Assembly: GCA_900542395.1 (NCBI GenBank)
Contig: UQNM01000014.1
Span: forward strand, 1-36,731
Direction: 5' to 3'
Origin: an uncultured Eubacteriales bacterium
GTDB taxonomy: Bacteria; Bacillota; Clostridia; Christensenellales; Aristaeellaceae
Length of the DNA stretch: 36,731 nucleotides
Positions 23,127 through 30,543 of the stretch are shown here, in pieces. How positions within the stretch are numbered: the first letter of the stretch is position 1; each line of letters begins with the position of its first letter. Both the position numbers and the translations under genes were made by a program. The notes beneath the pieces were generated by a model. The model searched no databases, had not been told where the DNA came from, and saw only the letters and a list, made by a program, of their open reading frames with translations.

Positions 23127-24977
23127 TTAAAGCACGGGCAAAACGGCCAGACGGATCGCCGCCTCGGCATACGGCACCAGCTCCGCGTCGAAGGCCAGCG
23201 CGATGTTCGCGTCGCTCAGGACGATCGGCGGCTGGTCGCAGCTTGCGGCGCGCATGCCCCAGCGCGGCAGCGGCGTCACGCGGGCGGAGAGCGCGACGGA
23301 ACCGTCCATGCGCTCGATCACGCGGATTTCCTCCGCGCCGACGAGGGCGACGGCAAAATCCATGCCCGCGCTGAGCACGTCGTCGTGCGCGACGGTTTTC
23401 GGCGCGTAGACGAAGCGGATCGGGCCGCGGGCGACACTCACCGCCTGATGGAACGCGGGCAGCTTGCGGACGGCCATCGGCAGCGTCAGCAGAAGCTCGT
23501 CGCCATCCTGCCAGTCGCGGTTGAGGGTGACAAAGCCGCCCGCCTGCGCGGGGAGGATGTCGCCGTCCACGGCGACGGTTGCGCCGTTGGCCCATTCGGG
23601 GATGCGCAGGTGAATCGGAAACGCGGCTTTTTTGTCGGTGTGCACCGTGATGCGGACGCTGCCGCCCGCCGGGTATTCGCCGGAAACATCGACGCGAACG
23701 GACGCATCGGAGAGGCGGTAGCGCACCGAGCACGGCGCGTAGCCCATCGCGCAGAGGCCGTCGTCGCGGGAGACCATCCACTGGCTCTGCACAAAGCGCG
23801 GCCATGCGCTCAGCAGCGCGCAGAGCGCGTCGCCATCCTCGAGGCCGAACAGCCCCGCGTCCTCGCCGCTGAGCGGGAAGCGCGCCGCGCGGGAGAGCAT
23901 CGCCTGATTGGCCTGCTGCATTGGCTGAACGCCGCGCCCATCCGGGGCGAAGGCCGCGTCAACGGTGTTGTACATCAGCGTTTCGAGCTGATCCGCGCCG
24001 AATTCGCCGCCGGGGCAGGCGAGCAGCGTCTCCAGCGACGCGGCCAGTTCGCAGGCGCTCACGGCGGAAACGCCGCGGCTCGGGTGCGTGCCGCCCAGCA
24101 GGGGATCGGCCGTCACGCCGCCGCCCGCCGCGCCGTGCGCCTTGTTGAGCCGCGCAAGCCCCGCTTCCGGCGCGGAGAGGTGCTTGCCCGAGCCGGTCAG
24201 CACGCCGCACAGCGCGCTGGCGCGCAGACCCTCGCACAGGTTCGCGCCGGAGGCGCTGCGCAGCAGATGGTGGGTGTAGCCGGATTCATCCTCGTGCGCG
24301 AGCGCGTCGAGCAGCTCCCGCGCGGTGAAGGAGCGGGAGATCGGCGTGCGATAGGGGAAGGCATGGAAGAGCGAGGTATAATCCGCGCCCTGACTGACGA
24401 GCATCATCAGCACGGAGAGAATCGCCTTCTGCCCGGTGACGTTGTAGAGCAGAACGCCCGCTTCCAGCGTGTCGGCGGTGTGCATCGCGTCCTCCGCCGA
24501 GAGGGCGCGCACGCGCAGGGTATCGTGCAGATATTTCATGTAGCGCAGCATGAAGGTCAGAAGCTGCTTGTCGCCGCTCATCGAGTAGGCGGCGCAGAGC
24601 GCACGAAGCATGCGTCCGCGCGCGGCAAAGGTCTCGCCCGGCGCGCCGAACGAGCCGTCCTCGCGCTGGCGCTCGACCACGCGGCCGCACAGGCGGAGCG
24701 CCTCGCGGCGCAATTCTTCGTCGCCGAGCTGCGCGCCGGTCAGCAGCATGGCTTCCAGCAGCTCGGGCGCGTGCATGCCGCCGCCCAGCGGGCCGCCGAA
24801 CCACGCGCTCTGCTCCCCGGCCTCGGGGAAGACGGACGCGCAGCGGGAGAGCAGGCCGCCGCGCAGCGCCAAGAGGCGGTCGCGCGTCGCGCCCTGTGCG
24901 GAAACCGCGCCGACGGGCAGCGGGGCGAAACGACCCGGCGCGAGCGGCGCACGGGCAAAAAAGGTGCGTGTCAACAT
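23127..24977 (-). CDS. Divergent GH127-like protein (beta-L-arabinofuranosidase fold)
   Basis: 616 residues from the ATG at 24977, eight bases after GGAGGAT. The long helical domain (about 25-400) and the following beta domain match the GH127/DUF1680 layout. Recognisable landmarks are MHTADTLEAGVLLYNVTGQ, DQLETLMYNTV, RFVQSQWMVSRDDGL with YAPCSVRY, and LRIPEWANGATVAVDG. However, the zinc and nucleophile motifs of characterised members (ETC and the CCxP-type Cys pair) are not evident: the first region reads VSACELAAS, and near the second only a lone Cys is seen (DALCALLSAWPRFV). No signal peptide. It may act by a different mechanism, on a different sugar, or be inactive. It is divergent from the branching-enzyme gene and has its own promoter. 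Confidence 0.75.
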   Translation of the reverse strand: MLTRTFFARAPLAPGRFAPLPVGAVSAQGATRDRLLALRGGLLSRCASVFPEAGEQSAWFGGPLGGGMHAPELLEAMLLTGAQLGDEELRREALRLCGRVVERQREDGSFGAPGETFAARGRMLRALCAAYSMSGDKQLLTFMLRYMKYLHDTLRVRALSAEDAMHTADTLEAGVLLYNVTGQKAILSVLMMLVSQGADYTSLFHAFPYRTPISRSFTARELLDALAHEDESGYTHHLLRSASGANLCEGLRASALCGVLTGSGKHLSAPEAGLARLNKAHGAAGGGVTADPLLGGTHPSRGVSAVSACELAASLETLLACPGGEFGADQLETLMYNTVDAAFAPDGRGVQPMQQANQAMLSRAARFPLSGEDAGLFGLEDGDALCALLSAWPRFVQSQWMVSRDDGLCAMGYAPCSVRYRLSDASVRVDVSGEYPAGGSVRITVHTDKKAAFPIHLRIPEWANGATVAVDGDILPAQAGGFVTLNRDWQDGDELLLTLPMAVRKLPAFHQAVSVARGPIRFVYAPKTVAHDDVLSAGMDFAVALVGAEEIRVIERMDGSVALSARVTPLPRWGMRAASCDQPPIVLSDANIALAFDAELVPYAEAAIRLAVLPVL

Positions 24978-25049
24978 AAAAATATCCTCCGATATCAAAA
25001 TTCTCAAAGAAACCGCGGGAAAACCCGTGGCGGGGAAAAACCTACATAT

Positions 25050-25078
25050 AGTTTAACGCCGCGCGCGCCCTGCGTCAA
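25050..25078 (-). promoter_or_regulatory. Promoter of the GH127-type gene
   Basis: On the minus strand TTGACG (25078-25073) and TAAACT (25055-25050), 17 bases apart. Confidence 0.55.
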
Positions 25079-25143
25079 CAGCGGAAAACGGGCAAACGAT
25101 TGACTTTTCTGAAAAAATGCTCAGATTGATTGCTTCAAAAGTG

Positions 25144-25172
25144 TTGAAATTGATGGGGAAATGGGGTACAAT
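25144..25172 (+). promoter_or_regulatory. Promoter of the branching-enzyme operon
   Basis: TTGAAA (25144-25149) and TACAAT (25167-25172), 17 bases apart, with GGAGAGGAG at 25191-25199 before the ATG. Confidence 0.65.
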
Positions 25173-25207
25173 CGAAGAAAAAAGAAATACGGAGAGGAGC
25201 TTTTTTG

Positions 25208-27244
25208 ATGAGCGATACCGCAAAGAAGCAAGTCCGCAAGCTTAAAATCATAGAGGATGACCCCAATCTTTCCGCGTTTGAGAGCGATTTGAACGAGCGC
25301 GTGCGCCATTTCAAGCGGCGCAAAAAGGAGCTGCTCGCGCCGGGGCAGACGCTGACGGAGTTCGCCAGCGGCCACCTGTATTACGGTTTCCACAAGGTCA
25401 AGGGCGGCTGGGTTTACCGTGAGTGGGCGCCGGGTGCGACGGCCATGCACCTGATCGGCGAGTTTAACAACTGGGACAGAACAAGCCACCCGATGAAGGC
25501 GGTGGGCGACGGCAACTGGGAGATTATGATCCCCGGCGTCCGCACCCTCAGGCACCGCAGCAAGGTGAAGGTTGCCGTCACCAGCGCGCGCGGCACGGAA
25601 GACCGCATCCCGCTCTACGCCACCTACGTCGTGCAGGATGAAAAGACGCACAACTTCAGCGCCGCCATCTGGAACCCGCGCAAGGAATTCGCGTGGACGG
25701 ACGGCAAATTCAGGCCGAAGAAGAACGTGCCGCCGCTGATTTACGAGGCGCACGTCGGCATGGCGACCGAGGAAGAGCGCGTGGGCACGTATCTGGAGTT
25801 CATGCGCGACATTCTGCCCCGCATCAAGAAGGACGGCTACAACACCGTGCAGCTCATGGCCGTGATGGAGCATCCGTATTATGCGTCGTTCGGCTATCAG
25901 GTCAGCAATTTCTTCGCGGCCTCCTCGTGGTACGGCACGCCGGACGACCTCAAGGCGCTGATTAACGAGGCGCACGCGATGGGGCTGAGCGTCCTGCTCG
26001 ATCTGGTGCACTCCCACGCGGTCAAGAATACCGCCGAGGGCATCAACGGCTTTGACGGGCGCGACGATCAATTCTTCAAGGACGGCGGCGCGGGCGATCA
26101 CCCGGCGTGGGGCAGCAAGGTGTTTGACTACGGCAAGAACGGCGTGGTGCATTTCCTGCTCTCCAACGTGCGCTTCTGGCTGGAGGAATACCATTTCGAC
26201 GGCTTCCGCTTTGACGGCGTGACCAGCATGATCTATCTGGATCACGGGCTGGGCAGCGCGTTCACCGATTACCGGCAGTATTTCTCCATGAACACGGACG
26301 TGCAGGCCGTCGCCTATTTGCAGCTCGCGGCGGAGCTGACGCACGAATTCAAGCGCGGCGCGCTTTGCGTGGCCGAGGAGATGAGCGGCATGCCGGGCAT
26401 GTGCCTGCCGGTCAAGGACGGCGGCATCGGGTTTGATTACCGCCTGAGCATGGGTCTGCCGGATTTCTTCATCAAGACCATCAAGGAGAAGCAGGACGGG
26501 CAATGGAACATCGGCCGCCTGTATTACGAGCTGATTTCCCGCCGCCCCGGCGAAAAGAACATCGCCTACTGCGAGAGCCACGATCAGGCGCTCGTGGGCG
26601 ACAAGACGCTGATGTTCCGCCTGGCCGACAAGGAAATGTACTGGGGCATGAACCGCGGATATGAAAACATGGTCGTCGAGCGCGCCGTCGCCCTGCACAA
26701 GATGATCCGGCTGGTGACGATTGCGGCGGGCGGCGAAGGCTATCTCAACTTCATGGGCAACGAGTTCGGCCACCCGGAATGGATTGATTTCCCGCGCGAG
26801 GGCAACGGCTGGAGCTTCGCCCACGCGCGCAGGCTGTGGAGCCTCGCGGAGAACGGCTATCTGCGCTACGAGCTGCTGGGCAACTTCGACAAGGCCATGA
26901 TTGCGCTGATCCGCAAATACGACGTGCTGGAGGGCGGCATGCCGCGCTGCCTGCGCCAGCACGAGGACGATCAGATTCTCGCCTTTGAGAAGAAGGGCTG
27001 CGTCTTCGTGTTCAACTTCCACCCGACGCGCTCGCAGACGGGGCTGTTTGTGCCCGTGCCGGAAAAGGGCGACTATCAGGTGATCCTCTCCACGGACGAC
27101 AAGACGTTCGGCGGCTACCAGAACATCGACAAATCCGTTGTTTACCACACGTGGGCGCACGACCCGCAGATGGGCGACGGCTTTGTGATCTACCTGCCCG
27201 CGCGCACGGCGGTTGTGCTGCGCAGGGTGGAGAAGAAGGATTGA
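25208..27244 (+). CDS. glgB: 1,4-alpha-glucan branching enzyme, eukaryotic-like GH13_8 type
   Basis: 678 residues from the ATG at 25208 (a TTG directly before it is less likely). An N-terminal CBM48-type domain (about 50-150, YREWAPGATAMHLIGEFNNW) is followed by the GH13 barrel. Key sites are VLLDLVHSHA, the nucleophile Asp336 in GFRFDGVTSM, the acid Glu390 in VAEEMSGMPG, and ESHDQ with Asp459. The wording around the nucleophile and FGYQVSNFFAASSWYGTP follow the eukaryotic and Bacteroidetes type, not E. coli GlgB. It adds alpha-1,6 branches to glycogen in the cytoplasm. No other glycogen gene is adjacent. It leads a rightward run with sortase, HAD phosphatase and peptidoglycan-binding genes. 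Confidence 0.93.
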   Translation: MSDTAKKQVRKLKIIEDDPNLSAFESDLNERVRHFKRRKKELLAPGQTLTEFASGHLYYGFHKVKGGWVYREWAPGATAMHLIGEFNNWDRTSHPMKAVGDGNWEIMIPGVRTLRHRSKVKVAVTSARGTEDRIPLYATYVVQDEKTHNFSAAIWNPRKEFAWTDGKFRPKKNVPPLIYEAHVGMATEEERVGTYLEFMRDILPRIKKDGYNTVQLMAVMEHPYYASFGYQVSNFFAASSWYGTPDDLKALINEAHAMGLSVLLDLVHSHAVKNTAEGINGFDGRDDQFFKDGGAGDHPAWGSKVFDYGKNGVVHFLLSNVRFWLEEYHFDGFRFDGVTSMIYLDHGLGSAFTDYRQYFSMNTDVQAVAYLQLAAELTHEFKRGALCVAEEMSGMPGMCLPVKDGGIGFDYRLSMGLPDFFIKTIKEKQDGQWNIGRLYYELISRRPGEKNIAYCESHDQALVGDKTLMFRLADKEMYWGMNRGYENMVVERAVALHKMIRLVTIAAGGEGYLNFMGNEFGHPEWIDFPREGNGWSFAHARRLWSLAENGYLRYELLGNFDKAMIALIRKYDVLEGGMPRCLRQHEDDQILAFEKKGCVFVFNFHPTRSQTGLFVPVPEKGDYQVILSTDDKTFGGYQNIDKSVVYHTWAHDPQMGDGFVIYLPARTAVVLRRVEKKD

Positions 27245-27280
27245 CAAACGCTTCCCGGCGTGGCAAACTAAGGATAACGT

Positions 27281-27311
27281 GCAGCCTCCTCGGCCTCGTC
27301 GGGGAGGCTGC
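27281..27311 (+). terminator. Strong hairpin after glgB
   Basis: GCAGCCTCC (27281-27289) pairs perfectly with GGAGGCTGC (27303-27311). Only a weak T-run follows (TTCTATC), so it may be a partial terminator or an mRNA-stabilising stem between glgB and the sortase gene. Confidence 0.5.
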
Positions 27312-27343
27312 TTCTATCCGGCAGAGCAAAAGGAGCGGAAAAC

Positions 27344-28699
27344 ATGGGCGAGCAGAGACATTATCGAAGACCGTCGCAGCATAAACGCAGGCCGCCTCAG
27401 ACCGTCATGCCCTGCGGGTCTGAAGATACGCCTGAGCGTCAGAGCGAACACAGGGCGGAGACGGAGAAACAGCCGCCCCGACAGCCGCGCAAAAGGCTGG
27501 TGCAGAAACCGACCCCCAAGTCGCGGCAAAACCCGCCTGAGCAATGGGCGAAATGGCGCGGACAGGCGCTGGATTCGGCGAAACAATGCGCAAAACGCGG
27601 CGCAAAGCGAGCCGAGCGCGGTCTGCTTCAGGCGCAGCTTGCGGTGACGCGCGCCAAACGCAGAGCGGAGCGGCGGAAACAGAAAAAGCAGGCGGAGCAG
27701 GACAGCTATCTCGGCGCGTTTTCCGTCGGCGGGCGGAAGGGGCGGAAAACGCGCCGCCTGAACCCGCGCTACGCGGTGATGGCCGGCCTTTTCTGCGTGG
27801 CGATCTGGAGCGCGGCGCAGTTGGTCGGCTTTGGGGCGCGCTATGTGCAGACGAGGCGGCTTGAAAAGCAGCTTTCCGCGATGCACAGCGAGGCCTTTGC
27901 GGTATACGGGCAGGAGACGCAGACGGAGGACATGCTGGAGGAAACGCCCGCGGAAACGGCGGCGCCCATGCCGACCGAAGCGCCCGCGCCGACCGAAGCC
28001 CCCGCGCAGGAGGCGCGGCAGACGGTCACGCCCGTGCCGGAAACCGTCAAAACCACGCAATATCAGCGCATGGGTGGCACGCCGCTTGCGCAGATGGAGG
28101 CGCTGCACGCGCAGAACACGGATCTGGTCGCGTGGCTCACGATCGACAACGTGCTCGACCTGCCCGTGGTCTACCGCAACAACAGCTATTACCTCACCCA
28201 CGATTTCGCGAAGAACAAATCGACGGCGGGCACGATCTTCCTTGACGAAAACCACCCGATGACGGAAAAGACGCAGAACCTGCTACTGCACGGCCACAAC
28301 ATGAAGGACGGCACGATGTTCGGCAGGCTGACGCAGTACGAAAAGAGCATCGATTACCTGAAGGCGCATCCGTTCGTCGATTTCAGCACGCTCTGGCATC
28401 AGGAGCGATACGTCATCTTTGCGGTGGTGGACGTTTCGCTGGATACGAGCAGCGAGAATTTTCTGGATTACTTCGCGCATCCCCGGTTTTCCAGCGACGC
28501 GGAATTTGCCAGCTACATCCGCCGCGCGGAGCTGGCCTCGATGTACGCCATACCGATGGATGTGAAGCCGTCCGACGCGCTGCTGACGCTCTCCACTTGT
28601 CTGGAGGAAAACCGGCTGGTCGTCATCGCCCGGCGGCAGCGCGACGGGGAGAGCAAGGCCAGCCTGCGGGAGACCGTCAACATGGCGGTGCGCCAGTGA
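27344..28699 (+). CDS. srtB: Class B sortase with a long basic cytoplasmic tail
   Basis: 451 residues, start supported by AAAGGAG. The first ~140 residues are very rich in Arg, Lys and Gln, contain no hydrophobic segment and should lie in the cytoplasm. One helix follows at about 144-165. Then comes a Pro/Thr/Ala/Glu-rich spacer (about 195-235) and the sortase fold (about 248-445). The catalytic triad is His318 (LLHGHNM), Cys419 (LTLSTC) and Arg430 (VVIAR). Class B sortases usually have about 240 residues, so the tail nearly doubles the length. The enzyme links proteins with a sorting signal to peptidoglycan; no substrate with such a signal is seen in this window. Confidence 0.9.
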   Translation: MGEQRHYRRPSQHKRRPPQTVMPCGSEDTPERQSEHRAETEKQPPRQPRKRLVQKPTPKSRQNPPEQWAKWRGQALDSAKQCAKRGAKRAERGLLQAQLAVTRAKRRAERRKQKKQAEQDSYLGAFSVGGRKGRKTRRLNPRYAVMAGLFCVAIWSAAQLVGFGARYVQTRRLEKQLSAMHSEAFAVYGQETQTEDMLEETPAETAAPMPTEAPAPTEAPAQEARQTVTPVPETVKTTQYQRMGGTPLAQMEALHAQNTDLVAWLTIDNVLDLPVVYRNNSYYLTHDFAKNKSTAGTIFLDENHPMTEKTQNLLLHGHNMKDGTMFGRLTQYEKSIDYLKAHPFVDFSTLWHQERYVIFAVVDVSLDTSSENFLDYFAHPRFSSDAEFASYIRRAELASMYAIPMDVKPSDALLTLSTCLEENRLVVIARRQRDGESKASLRETVNMAVRQ

Positions 28700-28720
28700 C
28701 AGCGTGAAAGGAGCAAACAC

Positions 28721-29368
28721 ATGGAAAACGGGATTCGATTCGACCTTGAATATGAAACGATGCCGTGGCATCGCGTGGACGCGGTGGTTTTTGACATCGG
28801 CAACATTTTGATTCGATACGCGCCGAAGGACTTTTTGGAGCAGCTCTTCCCCGGTGACGCGCAGAAGCAGCAGGACATGCTCGCGCGCGTCTACAACGGG
28901 CCGTATTGGGAGCGGTTTGACCGGGGCGAGATGGAATACGCAGAGGCGGCGCGCAGGCTGGCCGGGCAGTTCGGCGGGGACGAGGCGGAATACATGCGCG
29001 CGCTCACCGGCTGGATCGAGCTGAAAACGCCGATTGACGAGGGATTCCGCGCCGCGCAGCGCTGCCGCCGGGCGGGCAAGCGGCTCTATCTGCTGAGCAA
29101 CTACCCACGCGAGGGCTATTTGCGGATGCGCGAAAAATTCGCGGATCGCTTCGGCGAGCTGTTTGACGGCGGCGTGATCTCCTACGCCTGCCATCTGGTC
29201 AAGCCGGAAAAGGCGATTTATGAGAAGCTGATTGCGGACTGCGGCCTCGATCCGGCGCATACGCTGTTTATCGACGACACCCTGCCCAATGTGGAGGCCG
29301 CGATGAAAATGGGGATCAACGGCTTTCACATGCATGAAAAAGGCATGATGGATCGTTTCTTTCTGTGA
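28721..29368 (+). CDS. HAD-IA phosphatase, YihX-like
   Basis: 215 residues, preceded by GAAAGGAG. Motif I is VVFDIGNIL with nucleophile Asp25 and Gly at the +2 position, as in E. coli YihX (an alpha-glucose-1-phosphate phosphatase). Motif II is LLSNYP (Ser126), motif III Lys161 (VKPEKAIYE) and motif IV FIDD (Asp185-186). The cap is the short helical type (about 35-105). A sugar-phosphate substrate is plausible, and glgB lies two genes upstream, but the substrate is not shown by sequence. Its last codons and stop lie inside a 23-bp sequence that is duplicated on the far side of the inserted repeat element. Confidence 0.88.
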   Translation: MENGIRFDLEYETMPWHRVDAVVFDIGNILIRYAPKDFLEQLFPGDAQKQQDMLARVYNGPYWERFDRGEMEYAEAARRLAGQFGGDEAEYMRALTGWIELKTPIDEGFRAAQRCRRAGKRLYLLSNYPREGYLRMREKFADRFGELFDGGVISYACHLVKPEKAIYEKLIADCGLDPAHTLFIDDTLPNVEAAMKMGINGFHMHEKGMMDRFFL

Positions 29369-29375
29369 GAAACGT
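29353..29375. repeat. 23-bp direct repeat, left copy (target duplication)
   Basis: Identical in all 23 bases to 29498-29520. It contains the end and stop codon of the HAD gene and is itself a hairpin sequence (CGTTTCT/AGAAACG around TTCTGTG). Confidence 0.85.
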
Positions 29376-29497
29376 CAGACTGTAGACAAAAAGCTATTCT
29401 CCCCCGAAGGGGAAGAATAGCCCTTTCCGCAAATGAAAGAATAGATGAATTTCCTGATTTTGCTATTCAGGCCAAGCTTGCTTATGTCAACAAGCTG
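29376..29497. mobile_element. 122-bp miniature element, copy 1
   Basis: Ends CAGACTGTAGACAAAAAGC and, reverse-complemented, CAGCTTGTTGACATAAGC (14 of 18 positions alike). Near the left end a stem of the type GCTATTC.../...GAATAGC is followed, on the minus strand, by TTTTTGTC, so it would act as a leftward terminator. It is about 95 % identical to the element at 33629-33751 by eye. Exact 23-bp direct repeats flank it. No transposase is encoded; it must be moved by one supplied elsewhere. Confidence 0.8.
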
Positions 29498-29520
29498 TCG
29501 TTTCTTTCTGTGAGAAACGT
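29498..29520. repeat. 23-bp direct repeat, right copy
   Basis: Matches 29353-29375 exactly. It is followed after 6 bases by the ribosome binding site region of the next gene, so removing the element and one copy restores a short spacer of about 25 bases between the two genes. Confidence 0.85.
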
Positions 29521-29539
29521 TTCGGATGGAGGAAAAACC

Positions 29540-30364
29540 ATGAATAACAAGCCCCTAGCCGGTCTGGCGCTCGTCATCCTGCTGGCCATGCCCCTTTCGG
29601 CATTGGCCGAGGCGACGGCGGGCGAGGCCGTGTGGACGCCGCCGGTCGTGACGGCGGAAGAGATGGAAGCGGCGCGCCTTGGAGAGCGGATTGTGATGCG
29701 CGGGCAGGAGGGCGACGACGTTCGGCTCGTGCAGCAGCGGCTCTATGATCTGGGCTATCTCTCCGGCAGCGTGGACGGCAAATTCGGCTTGCAGACCCAG
29801 AAGGCCGTGCGCGCGTTCCAGCGGGCGCACAAGCTGGAAAAGATCGACGGCAAGGTTGGCCCGCAGACGATCGAGGCGCTCTTTGGCGAGGATGTGATCG
29901 TGCTGCCCACGCCGACCCCGGTTCCGACGCCCACGCCCGTGGCCACGCCGACCCCGACGGCCACGCCGGACGCGGCGCGCGCGCCATTCGCCATGCGGGA
30001 GATGGATTTTATCATCGACGGGCAGAGCGCGCGGCTGATGGTCGGCCTGACCGACGCGGACGAGCCGCTCTATCCGCTCTGCGGGGTGATGGAGCGGCTG
30101 GCGTATGACGCCGCTTACGACGGTAAGGGCGGTTGGCAGCTTGTGCAGCGCGAAACCGGCGCACAGCTCGCCGTGATGGCGGGTGAAAGCGAAGGCCTGT
30201 GCGAAAACGCGCTGGCGATTGTGGACGGCGTGATCCTGCTCTCCGACGAGAACCAGCGCGTGTACGCCTACGCGGGCGAGGCCTATCTGAACGCCGCCAT
30301 GCTTGAAAAACTGGGCGTGAATGTGACGCTGCTGGGCGACGTGGCGACGATTGAAACCCGTTAA
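29540..30364 (+). CDS. Secreted peptidoglycan-binding protein
   Basis: 274 residues from the ATG at 29540, preceded by GGAGG. A signal peptide (about 1-23, ending SALAEA) is followed by a peptidoglycan_binding_1 domain (about 55-115) with the usual VRLVQQRLYDLGYLSG and FGLQTQKAVRAFQRAHKL. A Pro-Thr linker (about 122-143) leads to a C-terminal domain (about 150-274) with the look of a copper-amine-oxidase-N-like fold (REMDFIIDGQSARL, YLNAAMLEKLG). No catalytic domain and no sorting signal are seen. It was probably in one operon with the HAD gene before the element inserted. Confidence 0.85.
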   Translation: MNNKPLAGLALVILLAMPLSALAEATAGEAVWTPPVVTAEEMEAARLGERIVMRGQEGDDVRLVQQRLYDLGYLSGSVDGKFGLQTQKAVRAFQRAHKLEKIDGKVGPQTIEALFGEDVIVLPTPTPVPTPTPVATPTPTATPDAARAPFAMREMDFIIDGQSARLMVGLTDADEPLYPLCGVMERLAYDAAYDGKGGWQLVQRETGAQLAVMAGESEGLCENALAIVDGVILLSDENQRVYAYAGEAYLNAAMLEKLGVNVTLLGDVATIETR

Positions 30365-30397
30365 GCCGCCACCCAAATCTTTAGAATCTTGATTAAG

Positions 30398-30430
30398 CCG
30401 CTTTTCCCGAACCGGGGAAAAGCGGTTTTT
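30398..30430 (+). terminator. Rho-independent terminator
   Basis: CCGCTTTTCCC (30398-30408) and GGGAAAAGCGG (30415-30425) form a perfect 11-base stem followed by TTTTT. It ends the glgB-to-peptidoglycan-binding run. Confidence 0.9.
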
Positions 30431-30461
30431 ATGAAGAAAAGGAAGAAACTGCACAAGGGCG

Positions 30462-30491
30462 TTGACAAAATGTTGCAAAATGTGATACACT
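30462..30491 (+). promoter_or_regulatory. Promoter of the TRAP operon
   Basis: Perfect TTGACA (30462-30467) and TACACT (30486-30491) with an 18-base spacer, followed by GGAGGAG before the ATG at 30544. Confidence 0.65.
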
Positions 30492-30543
30492 GATACCCGA
30501 ATTCAGCGCGGTCAGTCATCGCCCGCGCATCGGAGGAGAACGT

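Noticed and set aside
29540..30364. Sortase substrate encoded near the sortase gene
   Set aside because: The peptidoglycan-binding protein has a signal peptide but no sorting motif or C-terminal hydrophobic tail.
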